A stretch of DNA of 39,893 nucleotides from an uncultured Anaerococcus sp. (GTDB taxonomy: Bacteria > Bacillota > Clostridia > Tissierellales > Peptoniphilaceae), in NCBI RefSeq assembly GCF_947253225.1, contig NZ_CAMXYR010000007.1, positions 1-39,893 on the forward strand, in the 5' to 3' direction. The translations under genes were made by a program, and so were the position numbers. This document shows positions 8,638 to 16,585 of this stretch, one piece after another (the stretch's first letter is position 1; the number at the start of each line of letters is the position of its first letter). Under the pieces are notes generated by a model. The model saw only the letters and a program-made list of their open reading frames with translations, did no database searches and was not told the DNA's origin.

Positions 8638-9980
8638 GAAAATATCCCAAATATTGCAAGGGCTATGCCTATGCCTAAAAAGGCTCCCCTAAAGATTTCC
8701 TTGGCAGAGTGGATGTCTGCCTCGTACCTGCTTTCTGCTACTATGACTGCCATGCCAAAGAGTATAAGTCTTACCATCAAATCATCTACCATCATGGCTC
8801 CCATAGTGGCAAGGCCAAAGGAAACTGATGTGTGGCCACTTACAAAACCACCCCTAAAGGCAGTTCCATGGCCCTCATAAAAGACTCCCTTGAAAAATAC
8901 CGTAAGAATTATGATAAGGGAGATGGCTATGAGTGCCAAATGGCTTGGTCTTCGGGCAATCCTTAGGATTACCGAGTCGTAAAAGTTCATAAACTTATCA
9001 AAAAATATGAGGTAGCCTATGAAAAGGGCGTTGAGGGCTGCTATAAAGGTCGCAGCAGCTGATACATCCTTGGCAGACTTGGCAAGATAGAGCCATCTTC
9101 CGTCGGTTGCTATGTCCACAGCATTCTCCAGAGCCGTATTTATTAGCTCAAGAGCTATGACCGTGGTTATGGAAAATACCAAAAACATCATCTCTATCCT
9201 AGATAAGTTAAAAAACAAGCTTGCCACTAGGACTAGGGCACAGGCTAGGATGTGAAATTTCATGTTTTTTTCGTGGTTTATGGCAAAAACTAGACCCTCA
9301 TAGGCGTAGTCGAAGCCCTTTAAGAACTTCTGGCCGTGGCTTAGGTCTTCCTTGGTGTAAATCTTGCCATAGTCGGCATTGGCGTACCTTTGCTCAATCC
9401 TCAATTCTTCCTTGATTTCTTCCTTGAGGTCGTCCCTCATTTCTTGAAATTCTTGGGAGCTAATTTTGCCAGATAGGTTGACCTTCTCATTTTCATAGTC
9501 GGTCTTATCGGCGTGGTCGTAGGTGTGGGCACTGTCCTTTTTGAAAACTCGGAGGTTTTTCATAACTTCCTTCTCACGAGCTCTCATCTGTCTTTTTTCC
9601 TCTTCTTCCATGTGGTCGTAGCCTAGAAGGTGAAGGGTGGAATGACAGGTCAGATACATGATTTCCCTGCGGAGGGAATGACCAAATTCTTTCGCTTGAT
9701 CCTTGGCAACATCTAGGCAGATTACTATATCTCCGAGCATGATGTTGGCATCAGGTACCTCGATTTTTTCATCTAGGGGGAAGGATAGGACGTCGGTTGG
9801 CCTATCGACTCCCCTAAATTCCTTGTTGAGCTTGTGAATTTCTTCCCTATCGACAAAGCTTAGGGATAGCTCGTAGTTGTCAGCTAGCCCCTCAGTTTTT
9901 AGGACTTCGGCTATGGTTTTTTCGATATCTTCCCTATATTCAATTTCTTCCGTAGTTTTATTTTCTATCAAAAGATCCAT
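8634..9980 (-). CDS. Triple-domain fusion: YbeY endoribonuclease, DgkA-type lipid kinase, PAP2-like phosphatase
   Basis: One uninterrupted 448-residue frame joins three domains. Residues 1-145 are YbeY, the zinc RNase of 16S rRNA 3' maturation, with complete HSTLHLLGYDH ligands His113, His117 and His123. A charged linker follows (about 150-215). Residues 219-327 are DgkA-type membrane kinase, with ExxNTALENAVD at 278-289 and AKSAKDVSAAA; in Gram-positives this family phosphorylates undecaprenol. Residues 335-448 form a PAP2-like membrane phosphatase with SGH at 381-383 and SR plus His at 417-424. In Bacillus ybeY and dgkA are adjacent separate genes. The phosphatase substrate could be undecaprenyl pyrophosphate or a phosphatidate; that is inference. 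An assembly error joining genes is unlikely because no stop or frame change is present. Confidence 0.9.
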   Translation of the reverse strand: MDLLIENKTTEEIEYREDIEKTIAEVLKTEGLADNYELSLSFVDREEIHKLNKEFRGVDRPTDVLSFPLDEKIEVPDANIMLGDIVICLDVAKDQAKEFGHSLRREIMYLTCHSTLHLLGYDHMEEEEKRQMRAREKEVMKNLRVFKKDSAHTYDHADKTDYENEKVNLSGKISSQEFQEMRDDLKEEIKEELRIEQRYANADYGKIYTKEDLSHGQKFLKGFDYAYEGLVFAINHEKNMKFHILACALVLVASLFFNLSRIEMMFLVFSITTVIALELINTALENAVDIATDGRWLYLAKSAKDVSAAATFIAALNALFIGYLIFFDKFMNFYDSVILRIARRPSHLALIAISLIIILTVFFKGVFYEGHGTAFRGGFVSGHTSVSFGLATMGAMMVDDLMVRLILFGMAVIVAESRYEADIHSAKEIFRGAFLGIGIALAIFGIFS

Positions 9981-9986
9981 AAGCTT

Positions 9987-10988
9987 CTAATCTTCTTTCT
10001 TGGCAGAACCTGCCTGCTTTTTTTCGCTCTCTTCTAGCCTTCTCTGCTCGTCCTTTTCGTAGGCATCAATTATCCTTTGGACTAGGGGATGTCTTACCAC
10101 ATCTACCGATGAAAATTCCATAAAGGCTATGCCCTCAACATTTCTTAGGATGCTTTCGGCAGCTCTTAGCCCACTCCTCTTGCCCCTTGGCAAGTCGACC
10201 TGGGTCTTATCTCCCGTAATTATTGCCTTAGACCCAAAGCCGAGTCTGGTTAGAAACATCTTCATCTGCTCTTGGGTCGTGTTTTGGGCCTCATCGAGGA
10301 TTACAAAGGACCTATCAAGGGTCCTGCCCCTCATATAGGCTAGGGGAGCGACTTCTATCAAGCCCTTTTCTAGGAGGTTTTGGTAGGTGTCGTGGCCTAG
10401 AATGTCAAAAAGTCCATCGTAGAGGGGTCTTAGGTAGGGGTCTACCTTATCTTGCAAGTCTCCTGGCAAAAATCCCAGACTCTCGCCCGCCTCGACTGCT
10501 GGTCGGGTTAGGATAATCCTATCCACTGCCCCCGCCTTAAAGGCCTTGACCGCCATGGCTACAGCGAGATAGGTCTTGCCCGTTCCCGCAGGTCCTATCC
10601 CAAAGACGACATCGTGGGTATTGATTTTGTCGATGTAGGATTTTTGTCCCAAGGTCTTTGGCTTGATTGGCTTGCCATCTGCCCTTGCCACAAGTACCTC
10701 ATCCAAAAGCCCCTTGATTACATCCTTGTTCTCCCTCTCCAACATATCCGCCTGATACTTAATTTGTTGGAAGTCAAGGCTCTGATTTTTCTTAAGATAG
10801 GCAAGTAAGCTCTCAAGCAAACTCTTGCTAAGCCTTACATTGACCTCTTCTCCAGAAATCTCTAGGTGGTTATCCCTAAGTTTTATTCTTGTATCAAATC
10901 TATCTTCTATATATTTTATATTCTTATCAAAATTGCCGAACAAGCTTATCACTTGGTCGGGATTTTCTATCGCTAGTAGTTCTATAAT
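9987..10988 (-). CDS. phoH: PhoH-like ATPase, probable AUU start
   Basis: A PhoH/PhoL-type P-loop ATPase of unknown exact role, usually next to ybeY and implicated in RNA metabolism. Walker A is GPAGTGKT and Walker B RSFVILDEAQN. The first ordinary start in frame is GTG at 10952, but it has no ribosome site and would cut off the segment that family members have before SLFG. Extending the frame 12 codons reaches ATT at 10988-10986, with GGAGGGG at the proper distance (GGAGG ends 6 bases before). The next in-frame codon of note upstream is a TAA, with no ATG, GTG or TTG between. I therefore annotate an AUU start (333 residues); if wrong, the gene is 9987-10952. Confidence 0.85.
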   Translation of the reverse strand: MIELLAIENPDQVISLFGNFDKNIKYIEDRFDTRIKLRDNHLEISGEEVNVRLSKSLLESLLAYLKKNQSLDFQQIKYQADMLERENKDVIKGLLDEVLVARADGKPIKPKTLGQKSYIDKINTHDVVFGIGPAGTGKTYLAVAMAVKAFKAGAVDRIILTRPAVEAGESLGFLPGDLQDKVDPYLRPLYDGLFDILGHDTYQNLLEKGLIEVAPLAYMRGRTLDRSFVILDEAQNTTQEQMKMFLTRLGFGSKAIITGDKTQVDLPRGKRSGLRAAESILRNVEGIAFMEFSSVDVVRHPLVQRIIDAYEKDEQRRLEESEKKQAGSAKKED

Positions 10989-11009
10989 GCTACCCCTCCA
11001 TTAGGAATA

Positions 11010-11360
11010 TTATACTCTTTTATTTCTCTTAGATATCGGCTTATCGAGGATTTCCGCAAAGACAAGGGCACGTCTTAGCCTTTTTTGTCTAGACTCTTGC
11101 TTTTGTTTTTTAAGCTTCTTATCCTTTATCCTCTGCTCTTCGCTAAGCCTTATACGCTCTTCGGCTAAGCTATCGCCTTCTTCTTCGATAGGTCGGCTGT
11201 ATTTGGACTGATTTTCTTCATTTTTTCCCTTGCCTTTTTCCAAAGGCTCAAGCCCCGGCTCATCAATATACTCTTCCAAAAGGTCGGTGGCCTTCTTAAT
11301 CCACTCATCAAAAGACGGCTTTTTGCCCTCAGCCTGCCTTTTGGGAAAAATCTTAAACAT
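11010..11360 (-). CDS. Hypothetical charged protein between floA and phoH
   Basis: I do not recognise this 116-residue protein. It is hydrophilic, without signal peptide or membrane segment. Residues 1-60 contain a short helical region (DEWIKKATDLLEEYIDEPG) followed by acidic linker. Residues 65-100 are a strongly basic and acidic likely coiled coil rich in Lys, Arg, Glu and Gln, and the tail ends in KPISKRNKRV. Its start overlaps floA's end by 8 bases. It occupies the place where yqfC and yqfD sit in spore formers. The real coding status is supported by operon position and the overlap, not by homology. Confidence 0.6.
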   Translation of the reverse strand: MFKIFPKRQAEGKKPSFDEWIKKATDLLEEYIDEPGLEPLEKGKGKNEENQSKYSRPIEEEGDSLAEERIRLSEEQRIKDKKLKKQKQESRQKRLRRALVFAEILDKPISKRNKRV

Positions 11361-12297
11361 CTATCTCAGTCCCATCTTCCCCCGAAATAGCCTCACGCAT
11401 CTTGGTATCCGCCTTGACATTTTGGAGGTTGTAATAATCCATAACACCGAGGTTACCCTCCTTGAAAGCTTGGGCAATGGCAAGAGGAATCTCGCTTTCT
11501 GCCTCCACAACCTTAGCCCTGTTTTCTTGCTCGAGGGCGATAGCTTGGGCACGTCTTTCCTCAGCCTTGGCTTGGGCTATGTTCTTATCTGCCTCAGCCT
11601 GGTCTCTTTGAAGTTGGGCACCGACATTTCTTCCAACATCCACATCAGCTATATCAATAGAAAGAATCTCAAAGGCTGTTCCACTATCAAGACCCTTCAT
11701 AAGCACGGTTTGAGAAATATTGTCAGGATTTTCCAAAACTTGGGCATGAGAATCGGACGAACCAACTGTAGTTACAATACCCTCACCAACTCTGGCGATA
11801 ATAGTCTCCTCGCCTGCCCCGCCGACAAGCCTTTCGATATTGGCTCTTACAGTAACCTTGGCAATAACCTTAACCTCGATACCATTTTTGGCAACAGCAG
11901 CAATCACAGGTGTATTAATCACCTTTGGAGTAACAGAAACCTGCACCGCCTCAAAGACATTACGACCAGCAAGGTCGATAGCAGCAGCTTGCTCAAAAGA
12001 AAGGTCGATATTGGCTCTTTCTGCCGCAATAAGAGCATCGACAACCTGGTTGATATTACCCCCAGCTAGGTAGTGGCTTTCCAAATCATTGGTAGAAATA
12101 GCAATACCAGCTTGGTGGGACTTAATCATCGCATTAACAATCTTTGAAGGAGAAAGTCTCCTAAAACGCATGGCAACAAGGGCTGCCATCGAAATATTGA
12201 CCCCAGAAAACCTCGCAGTAATCCAAAGTCCAACAGGAACCATGGTGAAAAACACCATACCAACAACTATAACTAAAGCTAAAATAATAAATTGCAT
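11353..12297 (-). CDS. floA: Flotillin-like protein FloA
   Basis: FloA (YqfA family) forms oligomers in functional membrane microdomains and affects membrane fluidity and the activity of signalling and secretion complexes. The 314 residues begin with a membrane-inserting hydrophobic segment (about 1-30), followed by the SPFH/PHB region with the typical AALVAMRFRRLSPSKIVNA and SHYLAGGNINQVVDALIAA. An Ala/Glu-rich helical region (ADKNIAQAKAEERRAQAIA) supports oligomerisation. The start overlaps the end of the nfeD-type gene by one base; flotillin and NfeD genes are standard partners. Confidence 0.95.
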   Translation of the reverse strand: MQFIILALVIVVGMVFFTMVPVGLWITARFSGVNISMAALVAMRFRRLSPSKIVNAMIKSHQAGIAISTNDLESHYLAGGNINQVVDALIAAERANIDLSFEQAAAIDLAGRNVFEAVQVSVTPKVINTPVIAAVAKNGIEVKVIAKVTVRANIERLVGGAGEETIIARVGEGIVTTVGSSDSHAQVLENPDNISQTVLMKGLDSGTAFEILSIDIADVDVGRNVGAQLQRDQAEADKNIAQAKAEERRAQAIALEQENRAKVVEAESEIPLAIAQAFKEGNLGVMDYYNLQNVKADTKMREAISGEDGTEIDV

Positions 12298-12914
12298 TAT
12301 ATCTCCTTTACCACCAAGTGGCCATTAGTAAAACTTACAACTTCAACATCCTTCCCAGCCTCGATGAAAGCACCTTGGCTAAGGGCATCATAGAGCAAAC
12401 CACAAATCTCGACCTTACCACTAGGCCTTAGGATGGACTTGCTCCTTCCAACTTTTCCGACAAGACTTGACCTATCGGTCCTTGCCCCAAAGCCCCTCTC
12501 TTTGGAAGAGGCCCTAGCAAGAATCTCCTTATCGAAAATCCTCGCCCTAAAACCAAGGAGGACGTAGACAGTCAAAGTGAGGACGATGGCAAGACTTGCA
12601 CTAAGGGTAAGAAAAATCTCCCTCCCATCCATAAGCCATGAATTATACAAGGAAAGCCCCACAAGTCCACATCCACTAAGGCCGATAAGGCCAAAACTTG
12701 GAATAAAAAGCTCCAGAGCCAAGAGAGTTGCCCCTGCCAAAAAGACGGCAAGAGGCCGAGTCGCAACAAGAGCGAAGGTCCTATTAAGAAGGTAGAAGCC
12801 TCCAAGCAAGATAAGAGAAAGAGCCAAAAAAAGCCCCTTCTTCTCGGTAAAAAGCACCGAAATCAAACACACAACTGCCAAAACAAAAATCAGGCAAATA
12901 AGAATCTCAAGCAA
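12297..12914 (-). CDS. NfeD-family membrane protein (short form)
   Basis: A 205-residue integral membrane protein with about five hydrophobic segments in residues 1-125 and a C-terminal soluble OB-fold-like NfeD domain (SLVGKVGRSKSILRPSGKVEI, ending NGHLVVKEI). NfeD proteins accompany flotillins. This one lacks the N-terminal ClpP-like serine protease domain of long forms. The start is TTG at 12914, nine bases after GGAGG; an ATG nearer the ribosome site is in another frame. It is the first gene of the long operon, about 30 bases downstream of the predicted promoter. Confidence 0.85.
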   Translation of the reverse strand: MLEILICLIFVLAVVCLISVLFTEKKGLFLALSLILLGGFYLLNRTFALVATRPLAVFLAGATLLALELFIPSFGLIGLSGCGLVGLSLYNSWLMDGREIFLTLSASLAIVLTLTVYVLLGFRARIFDKEILARASSKERGFGARTDRSSLVGKVGRSKSILRPSGKVEICGLLYDALSQGAFIEAGKDVEVVSFTNGHLVVKEI

Positions 12915-12943
12915 AGCATCCTCCTTTCACTTTCTCTACTATA

Positions 12944-12972
12944 ATTATCATATAAAATGGCAAAAATTGCAA
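12944..12972 (-). promoter_or_regulatory. Sigma-A-type promoter of the nfeD-to-guaA operon
   Basis: On the minus strand a TTGCAA -35 box (12967-12972) and GATAAT -10 box (12944-12949) are separated by exactly 17 bases, and the first gene starts 29 bases beyond the -10 box. No other promoter of this quality was seen within the operon, though internal ones cannot be excluded. Confidence 0.65.
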
Positions 12973-13250
12973 TAAGAAAGCCTTGGCCAAGCTCGACTAG
13001 AAAAGAAAAAAGATAGCCCCAAGCCCCGAGCTATTTATGATATAATATATCTTAGCAAAGTTTTTGACCAAAAGAGAAGCAAAGGCTAGGAAAAAACTGG
13101 CTTTAAGAATAAGTAAAATTTCTAGGAAATTTTAGTCAAGAAAAAGATATAAGATGCTGGTTGAGTAGTGAGGATTGAGGTCTTCATATATAAGATGGAA
13201 AGGATATATGATATTCTATACCCCCCTTTAATAGATAAAATACCAATCTA
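12973..13250. other. Intergenic stretch, no gene seen
   Basis: These bases between the operon promoter and the methyltransferase terminator contain no credible coding frame. They are A/T rich with a small CTTGGCCAAG palindrome and TATAATATA runs. They mark the junction between housekeeping DNA and the restriction-modification island. Confidence 0.5.
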
Positions 13251-13287
13251 AAAAAGCTGGTCCTTGTTTGTCATGGATCAGCTTTTT
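13251..13287 (-). terminator. Rho-independent terminator after the methyltransferase gene
   Basis: A 13-bp stem with one G-U pair (13251-13263 with 13275-13287) and an 11-base loop, with AAAAA/TTTTT at its base so it can work in both directions. It lies 11 bases past the methyltransferase stop. Confidence 0.75.
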
Positions 13288-13298
13288 ACTGTCTTTTA

Positions 13299-14447
13299 TT
13301 ATAATACTAATTCTAATTGCTCTGCTTGAGGTTGATTTTCCGTTTGTGAGATTATATCTTCTGTGCCTATTTCAATATAGTTATATCTAACATCATAAAA
13401 TCTTTTAACTATTGTTTTTATGGCTACTTCAGAGCTGTCTACGCCTATCCACTTCCTATTTAATTCCTGAGCTGCAAGTAATGTTGAACCACTACCAGCA
13501 AAGCAATCAAGAATTATAGAGTCTTTCTTGGAAGATTGCTGAATAATCATTTTAAGCATTTCTTTATTTTTCTCTGTTGGATATAGAGGCTTAGATGGGT
13601 CTTTATATTCCCAAATATCTTGCATTTTCTTTCCTTTATGTCCGTCTGCATAGTTTTTTAACCTTGGGTTGCCTGTAGAAGACCACTCAATTAAGCCTGC
13701 TTCATTTAGCTTTGTAAGCTTATCTGGGTGGTATCTCCAATGCCTTCCCTCTGGCGGCCTAAGACCATTCCACTCTTTACCAGTTGGCCCGTTTTGGGTT
13801 TCTCCAGGTGCGTGGATAGGAACTGTCGTATATCTTCCTAATTCATCGACTTTTTCAAATCTTTTCTCTATTTCTTCTTCTGTAAGTGGAGTTTTTATGT
13901 TATTAAAAATATTCTTTGTATAGGTTTTAGAATAGAATAAAACCACATCTTTATAATTTCCGTAAGCTTTTCTTCCAAAGTTTTTAGGGTTTGATTTTAT
14001 CCTAGATATGTCATTTTTAAAGTTTTCTTCTCCAAAAATTTCGTCCATTATTATTTTTACATAGTGTCCCATTTTGCTATCTATATGAAGATATATAGAG
14101 CCTTCCTCTGATAAAAGTTCTCTTAATAAGATAAGTCTTTCCCTTAAAAACTCTATATATTCTTCTTTTTTAAGGTTATCGGAGTAAGCCACCTCGCCAT
14201 TAAGAGCGTTGCTAATAGTAGAACTTCTCCCTTTTGAAACAGTAAAAACTCGATTAGTATTATAAGGTGGGTCTATATATATTAAATCTATTTTGGATTT
14301 ATACTGCTTTAAAAGCTTGGATAAAACTATGAAATTATCCCCCTTTATTAAAGTTGATTGCTTTTCATCTAAGGATAAAGCTTTAAATGTCCTTGCTTTT
14401 TTTAATATATCAAGTTCACTTTTTTTATTTTTGTATTGTAAAAACAT
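13299..14447 (-). CDS. Type II DNA methyltransferase (amino-methylating, beta-class order)
   Basis: A 382-residue S-adenosylmethionine-dependent DNA methyltransferase that modifies an exocyclic amino group, adenine N6 or cytosine N4. The catalytic motif IV DPPY is at 59-62 and the SAM-binding motif I FAGSGST at 316-322. Because motif IV comes before motif I the enzyme belongs to the beta group. Motif DPPY is more usual for N6-adenine enzymes, but base specificity and recognition site cannot be read from sequence. It follows the endonuclease gene by 8 bases, which pairs the two as one restriction-modification unit. Confidence 0.9.
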   Translation of the reverse strand: MFLQYKNKKSELDILKKARTFKALSLDEKQSTLIKGDNFIVLSKLLKQYKSKIDLIYIDPPYNTNRVFTVSKGRSSTISNALNGEVAYSDNLKKEEYIEFLRERLILLRELLSEEGSIYLHIDSKMGHYVKIIMDEIFGEENFKNDISRIKSNPKNFGRKAYGNYKDVVLFYSKTYTKNIFNNIKTPLTEEEIEKRFEKVDELGRYTTVPIHAPGETQNGPTGKEWNGLRPPEGRHWRYHPDKLTKLNEAGLIEWSSTGNPRLKNYADGHKGKKMQDIWEYKDPSKPLYPTEKNKEMLKMIIQQSSKKDSIILDCFAGSGSTLLAAQELNRKWIGVDSSEVAIKTIVKRFYDVRYNYIEIGTEDIISQTENQPQAEQLELVL

Positions 14448-14455
14448 ATCTGTCC

Positions 14456-15256
14456 TTATAAGCTATATAGATAATCTCTAAGCAATACTGCTGAAATTAT
14501 TAGCTCATCATCTGCAAATTCTTCTGTGATTTTCTTAAACATTTTATGTTTTCCTGGAATGTATAAAACTCCGTCAAGTATTGAAATAACTTTTACATTC
14601 TTATCAGTCTTTTTCATTTCGTATCTCATAGTGGAAATTGCGTCTTCAAATTGAGCGTTTTGGTGGCCGCCAAAGTCAGTTAGAAATTTTGCTTCGCCTA
14701 AAATATAGGTATTATTAAATTTTCCTATAAAATCTAAGCCTTTGTCCCTTGTATATCCTAAGTGTTCGCTTGCAAATTTAGCCATTGCAGTGTCGTTGGT
14801 ATTGTAAATTATATTATCGGTTGATTTTAAAAACTTCTGAGGATCTTTAGTGACTTCACAGCCCAAAGTCCTAGTGTTTATCCAATTTTCAAAAAGAGGT
14901 CCAATCTGCCTATTTGTTTCTTTAGGTGCACTTGCTTTTTCTATAATTTCATAAATTCCCATTTCATAAAGTAGTCCTGTTAATCTAGCCACCGTATTAG
15001 GGTTTCTTTCAATTGCTGTTTTATCCTTCTTCAAATACGCTACATAAGAATCTTTGATAGGAAAGACTTTTTGTTTCAATAAGATTTTTAATAATTCTTT
15101 ATCATTCCTAGAATTAAATGCTATTTCTAAGCTTTCAACTGTCTTTTGAGATAACTCTCTTCTTAGATTAACTGACATGGGATATACTTTGTATAGCAAG
15201 TCGAGATAGTTTCTTTGATTTGCCAATTCTACACTTTTCTTAGTCCAATAATTCAT
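14456..15256 (-). CDS. Type II restriction endonuclease partner of the adjacent methyltransferase
   Basis: A 266-residue protein with a PD-(D/E)XK-type core: Asp175 in KGLDFIGKF and Glu188-Ala-Lys190 in YILGEAKFL, followed by the conserved-looking GGHQNAQFEDA. Placement directly before a methyltransferase, in the same transcript, makes an endonuclease role very likely. The core recalls the Tsp45I-like group, but I hold that weakly. The ATG has GAGG six bases upstream. The order nuclease first, methyltransferase second is notable because protection must be established early on entry into a new host; no separate C-protein gene is seen. Confidence 0.75.
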   Translation of the reverse strand: MNYWTKKSVELANQRNYLDLLYKVYPMSVNLRRELSQKTVESLEIAFNSRNDKELLKILLKQKVFPIKDSYVAYLKKDKTAIERNPNTVARLTGLLYEMGIYEIIEKASAPKETNRQIGPLFENWINTRTLGCEVTKDPQKFLKSTDNIIYNTNDTAMAKFASEHLGYTRDKGLDFIGKFNNTYILGEAKFLTDFGGHQNAQFEDAISTMRYEMKKTDKNVKVISILDGVLYIPGKHKMFKKITEEFADDELIISAVLLRDYLYSL

Positions 15257-15294
15257 ATATGCCTCACATTATTTTACTCGCCCATCTATATGCT

Positions 15295-15473
15295 CTAATT
15301 GCTTCTCTTTGTCTTCTTGCACTTTTTTGCATGAGCATAACCATCTACACAACTATTTTTAGCCTTTTCTACAAGAAACCTTGCAACGACAGGCCAGATA
15401 AATCTGCTTTTAATTTTAAGAACTTATACTCTCCTTCACATACTCTGACAGTAAGCTTTTTATCTTTCTTCAT
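15295..15473 (-). pseudogene. Frameshifted small mobilisation/ribbon-helix-helix-like gene remnant
   Basis: Read on the minus strand from an ATG at 15473, the peptide runs MKKDKKLTVRVCEGEYKFLK and on to SLQGFL, where it hits a stop. In the next frame it continues FLVEKAKNSCVDGYAHAKK to a stop at 15295. The two halves join smoothly if one T is restored, so this looks like a gene of about 60 codons broken by a single-base deletion. The pattern TVRV..EEY.FLK.KA...GLS resembles small DNA-binding or mobilisation accessory proteins of integrative elements. That family assignment is weak; the broken frame is seen directly. Confidence 0.5.
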
Positions 15474-15526
15474 ACTAGCAACCTTATTAACCCATGAAAA
15501 CTCAGACGGCAAAAGTGCCGTTTCTT

Positions 15527-15664
15527 TTAGCCATTATACCTCTTTTTTTCATTATAATTGATGCTTTTTAGTCTATCTTTTCCCTGCCACCCAAATTTAG
15601 ATATATACTGTCTTTTAAGAGCTTCATACACTTCTTTATTTACTGGTATAGGGTTAAAGCTCAG
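15527..15664 (-). pseudogene. C-terminal fragment of an unidentified gene
   Basis: A minus-strand frame ending in TAA at 15527-15529 encodes about 44 residues with the run NPIPVNKEVYEALKRQYISK and a basic tail. It has no start and is closed by a stop next to position 15665, just where the HpaII-like fragment begins on the other strand. It looks like the end of a mobile-element gene truncated at a recombination junction. I do not recognise the family. Confidence 0.35.
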
Positions 15665-16276
15665 CTAGGAAGACCCGCAAGTTTACTAAATGCGAGTAGG
15701 CACACAAATTTTATTTATGAAGTTCAAGACTTGGATGAATCACATATCGAAGAAATCAATTCTATCCTTACCTCCACTAAATTATTGGACAGAATTTGTA
15801 GAATAAAAGAACTAGGTGGTCTAATAAAGTTTTGCTCTGTTGAAAGTGAGATTTTCAAGAAAAATCTTGAAACGATAGATATGCTATTGCCTAATGCTTT
15901 GGCTGAAGTTTTGCTCTTATCCTATACAGAAAATACTAAAGATTTGAAAAAACTTTTTGAAATTACTAGGGTATATAATGACAAAGATTTAGCTAAGAAA
16001 AATTTGACCGACTTCTTACTGGCGATTAGTCTAGGAATGTTTCCAAGTGTGCGATGGAATGGAAGTTACAAGGCAAATGGGGGATTGATTATAGTTGCAA
16101 TGAATTCTATGGTTTATGTTTTAGATATGGTGTATTACTCAAAATTTCTTAAAGAATATTTAATAAATGAAACTAAGCTTAATAGCCCAAGTACTAAAAG
16201 GTATGATATGCTTAATTTAAAAAGCAAAGATGGAAAAATTTATTTTAAATTGAATTTACAAGTAAGGTACAAGTGA
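15656..16276 (+). pseudogene. 5'-truncated HpaII-like type II restriction endonuclease
   Basis: About 205 codons remain. The frame carries KAQLGRPASLLNASRHTNF near 15656, GGLIKF, then NLETIDMLLPNALAEVLLLSY, and ends LNLQVRYK. This order and the S/TLLNAS..TNFIY pattern match the C-terminal part of HpaII-family endonucleases (about 350 residues). The first 140 or so residues, including the start and part of the catalytic region, are absent, and no cytosine-5 methyltransferase accompanies it. The nearest usable start, TTG at 15731, has no ribosome site. The identification is from recalled family patterns; the missing 5' end is plain because the frame runs into the 15527-15664 fragment. Confidence 0.55.
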
Positions 16277-16556
16277 GCTTGGGGCGAGTAGATAATTCTC
16301 CTCTGGTCTCCTTTTTTGTCCAATAATTAAACTTGATATAGTAGCCTGTAGTTAAAGCTATAAGAAGATGTTTAGCTTGTGGCTAGGATCTCGTCTTTAG
16401 CTGGGAGACTTTTTATGGCTTGCCATATCTTGCTGACTAGGAATTTTGGGTCTAGGCTTCTGGGGTTTTTCTAAATTCCTTGCTTGGTCGACTTTGGAAG
16501 GGGGCTTTGGTTTTTGCTGGTTAGGTAATTTTTTCAAGAAAATGCCCCCTTTTTTG
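16277..16556. other. Intergenic stretch with a possible plus-strand hairpin
   Basis: There is no credible gene. GGGGGC (16500-16505) can pair with GCCCCC (16544-16549) across a 38-base loop and is followed by seven T, which might end plus-strand transcription from the endonuclease remnant. The loop is long, so this is weak. Confidence 0.35.
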
Positions 16557-16558
16557 TC

Positions 16559-16580
16559 AAAAAAAAACCAGTCGCCTGGT
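16559..16580 (-). terminator. Rho-independent terminator after the DUF2922 gene
   Basis: On the minus strand ACCAG-GCGA-CTGGT is followed by about nine T (16567-16571 with 16576-16580). It lies 5 bases after the DUF2922 stop. The stem is short but the U tract is strong. Confidence 0.6.
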
Positions 16581-16585
16581 CTATC

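Noticed and set aside
11230..12069. A 279-codon open frame on the plus strand opposite floA and its neighbour
   Set aside because: It is antisense to clear genes, Ser/Leu/Asn rich with no family pattern or ribosome site, and arises from codon bias of the minus-strand genes.
15259..15561. A 100-codon plus-strand open frame with hydrophobic start
   Set aside because: It is opposite the broken mobile-element remnant; the peptide shows no family pattern and no ribosome site precedes the ATG.
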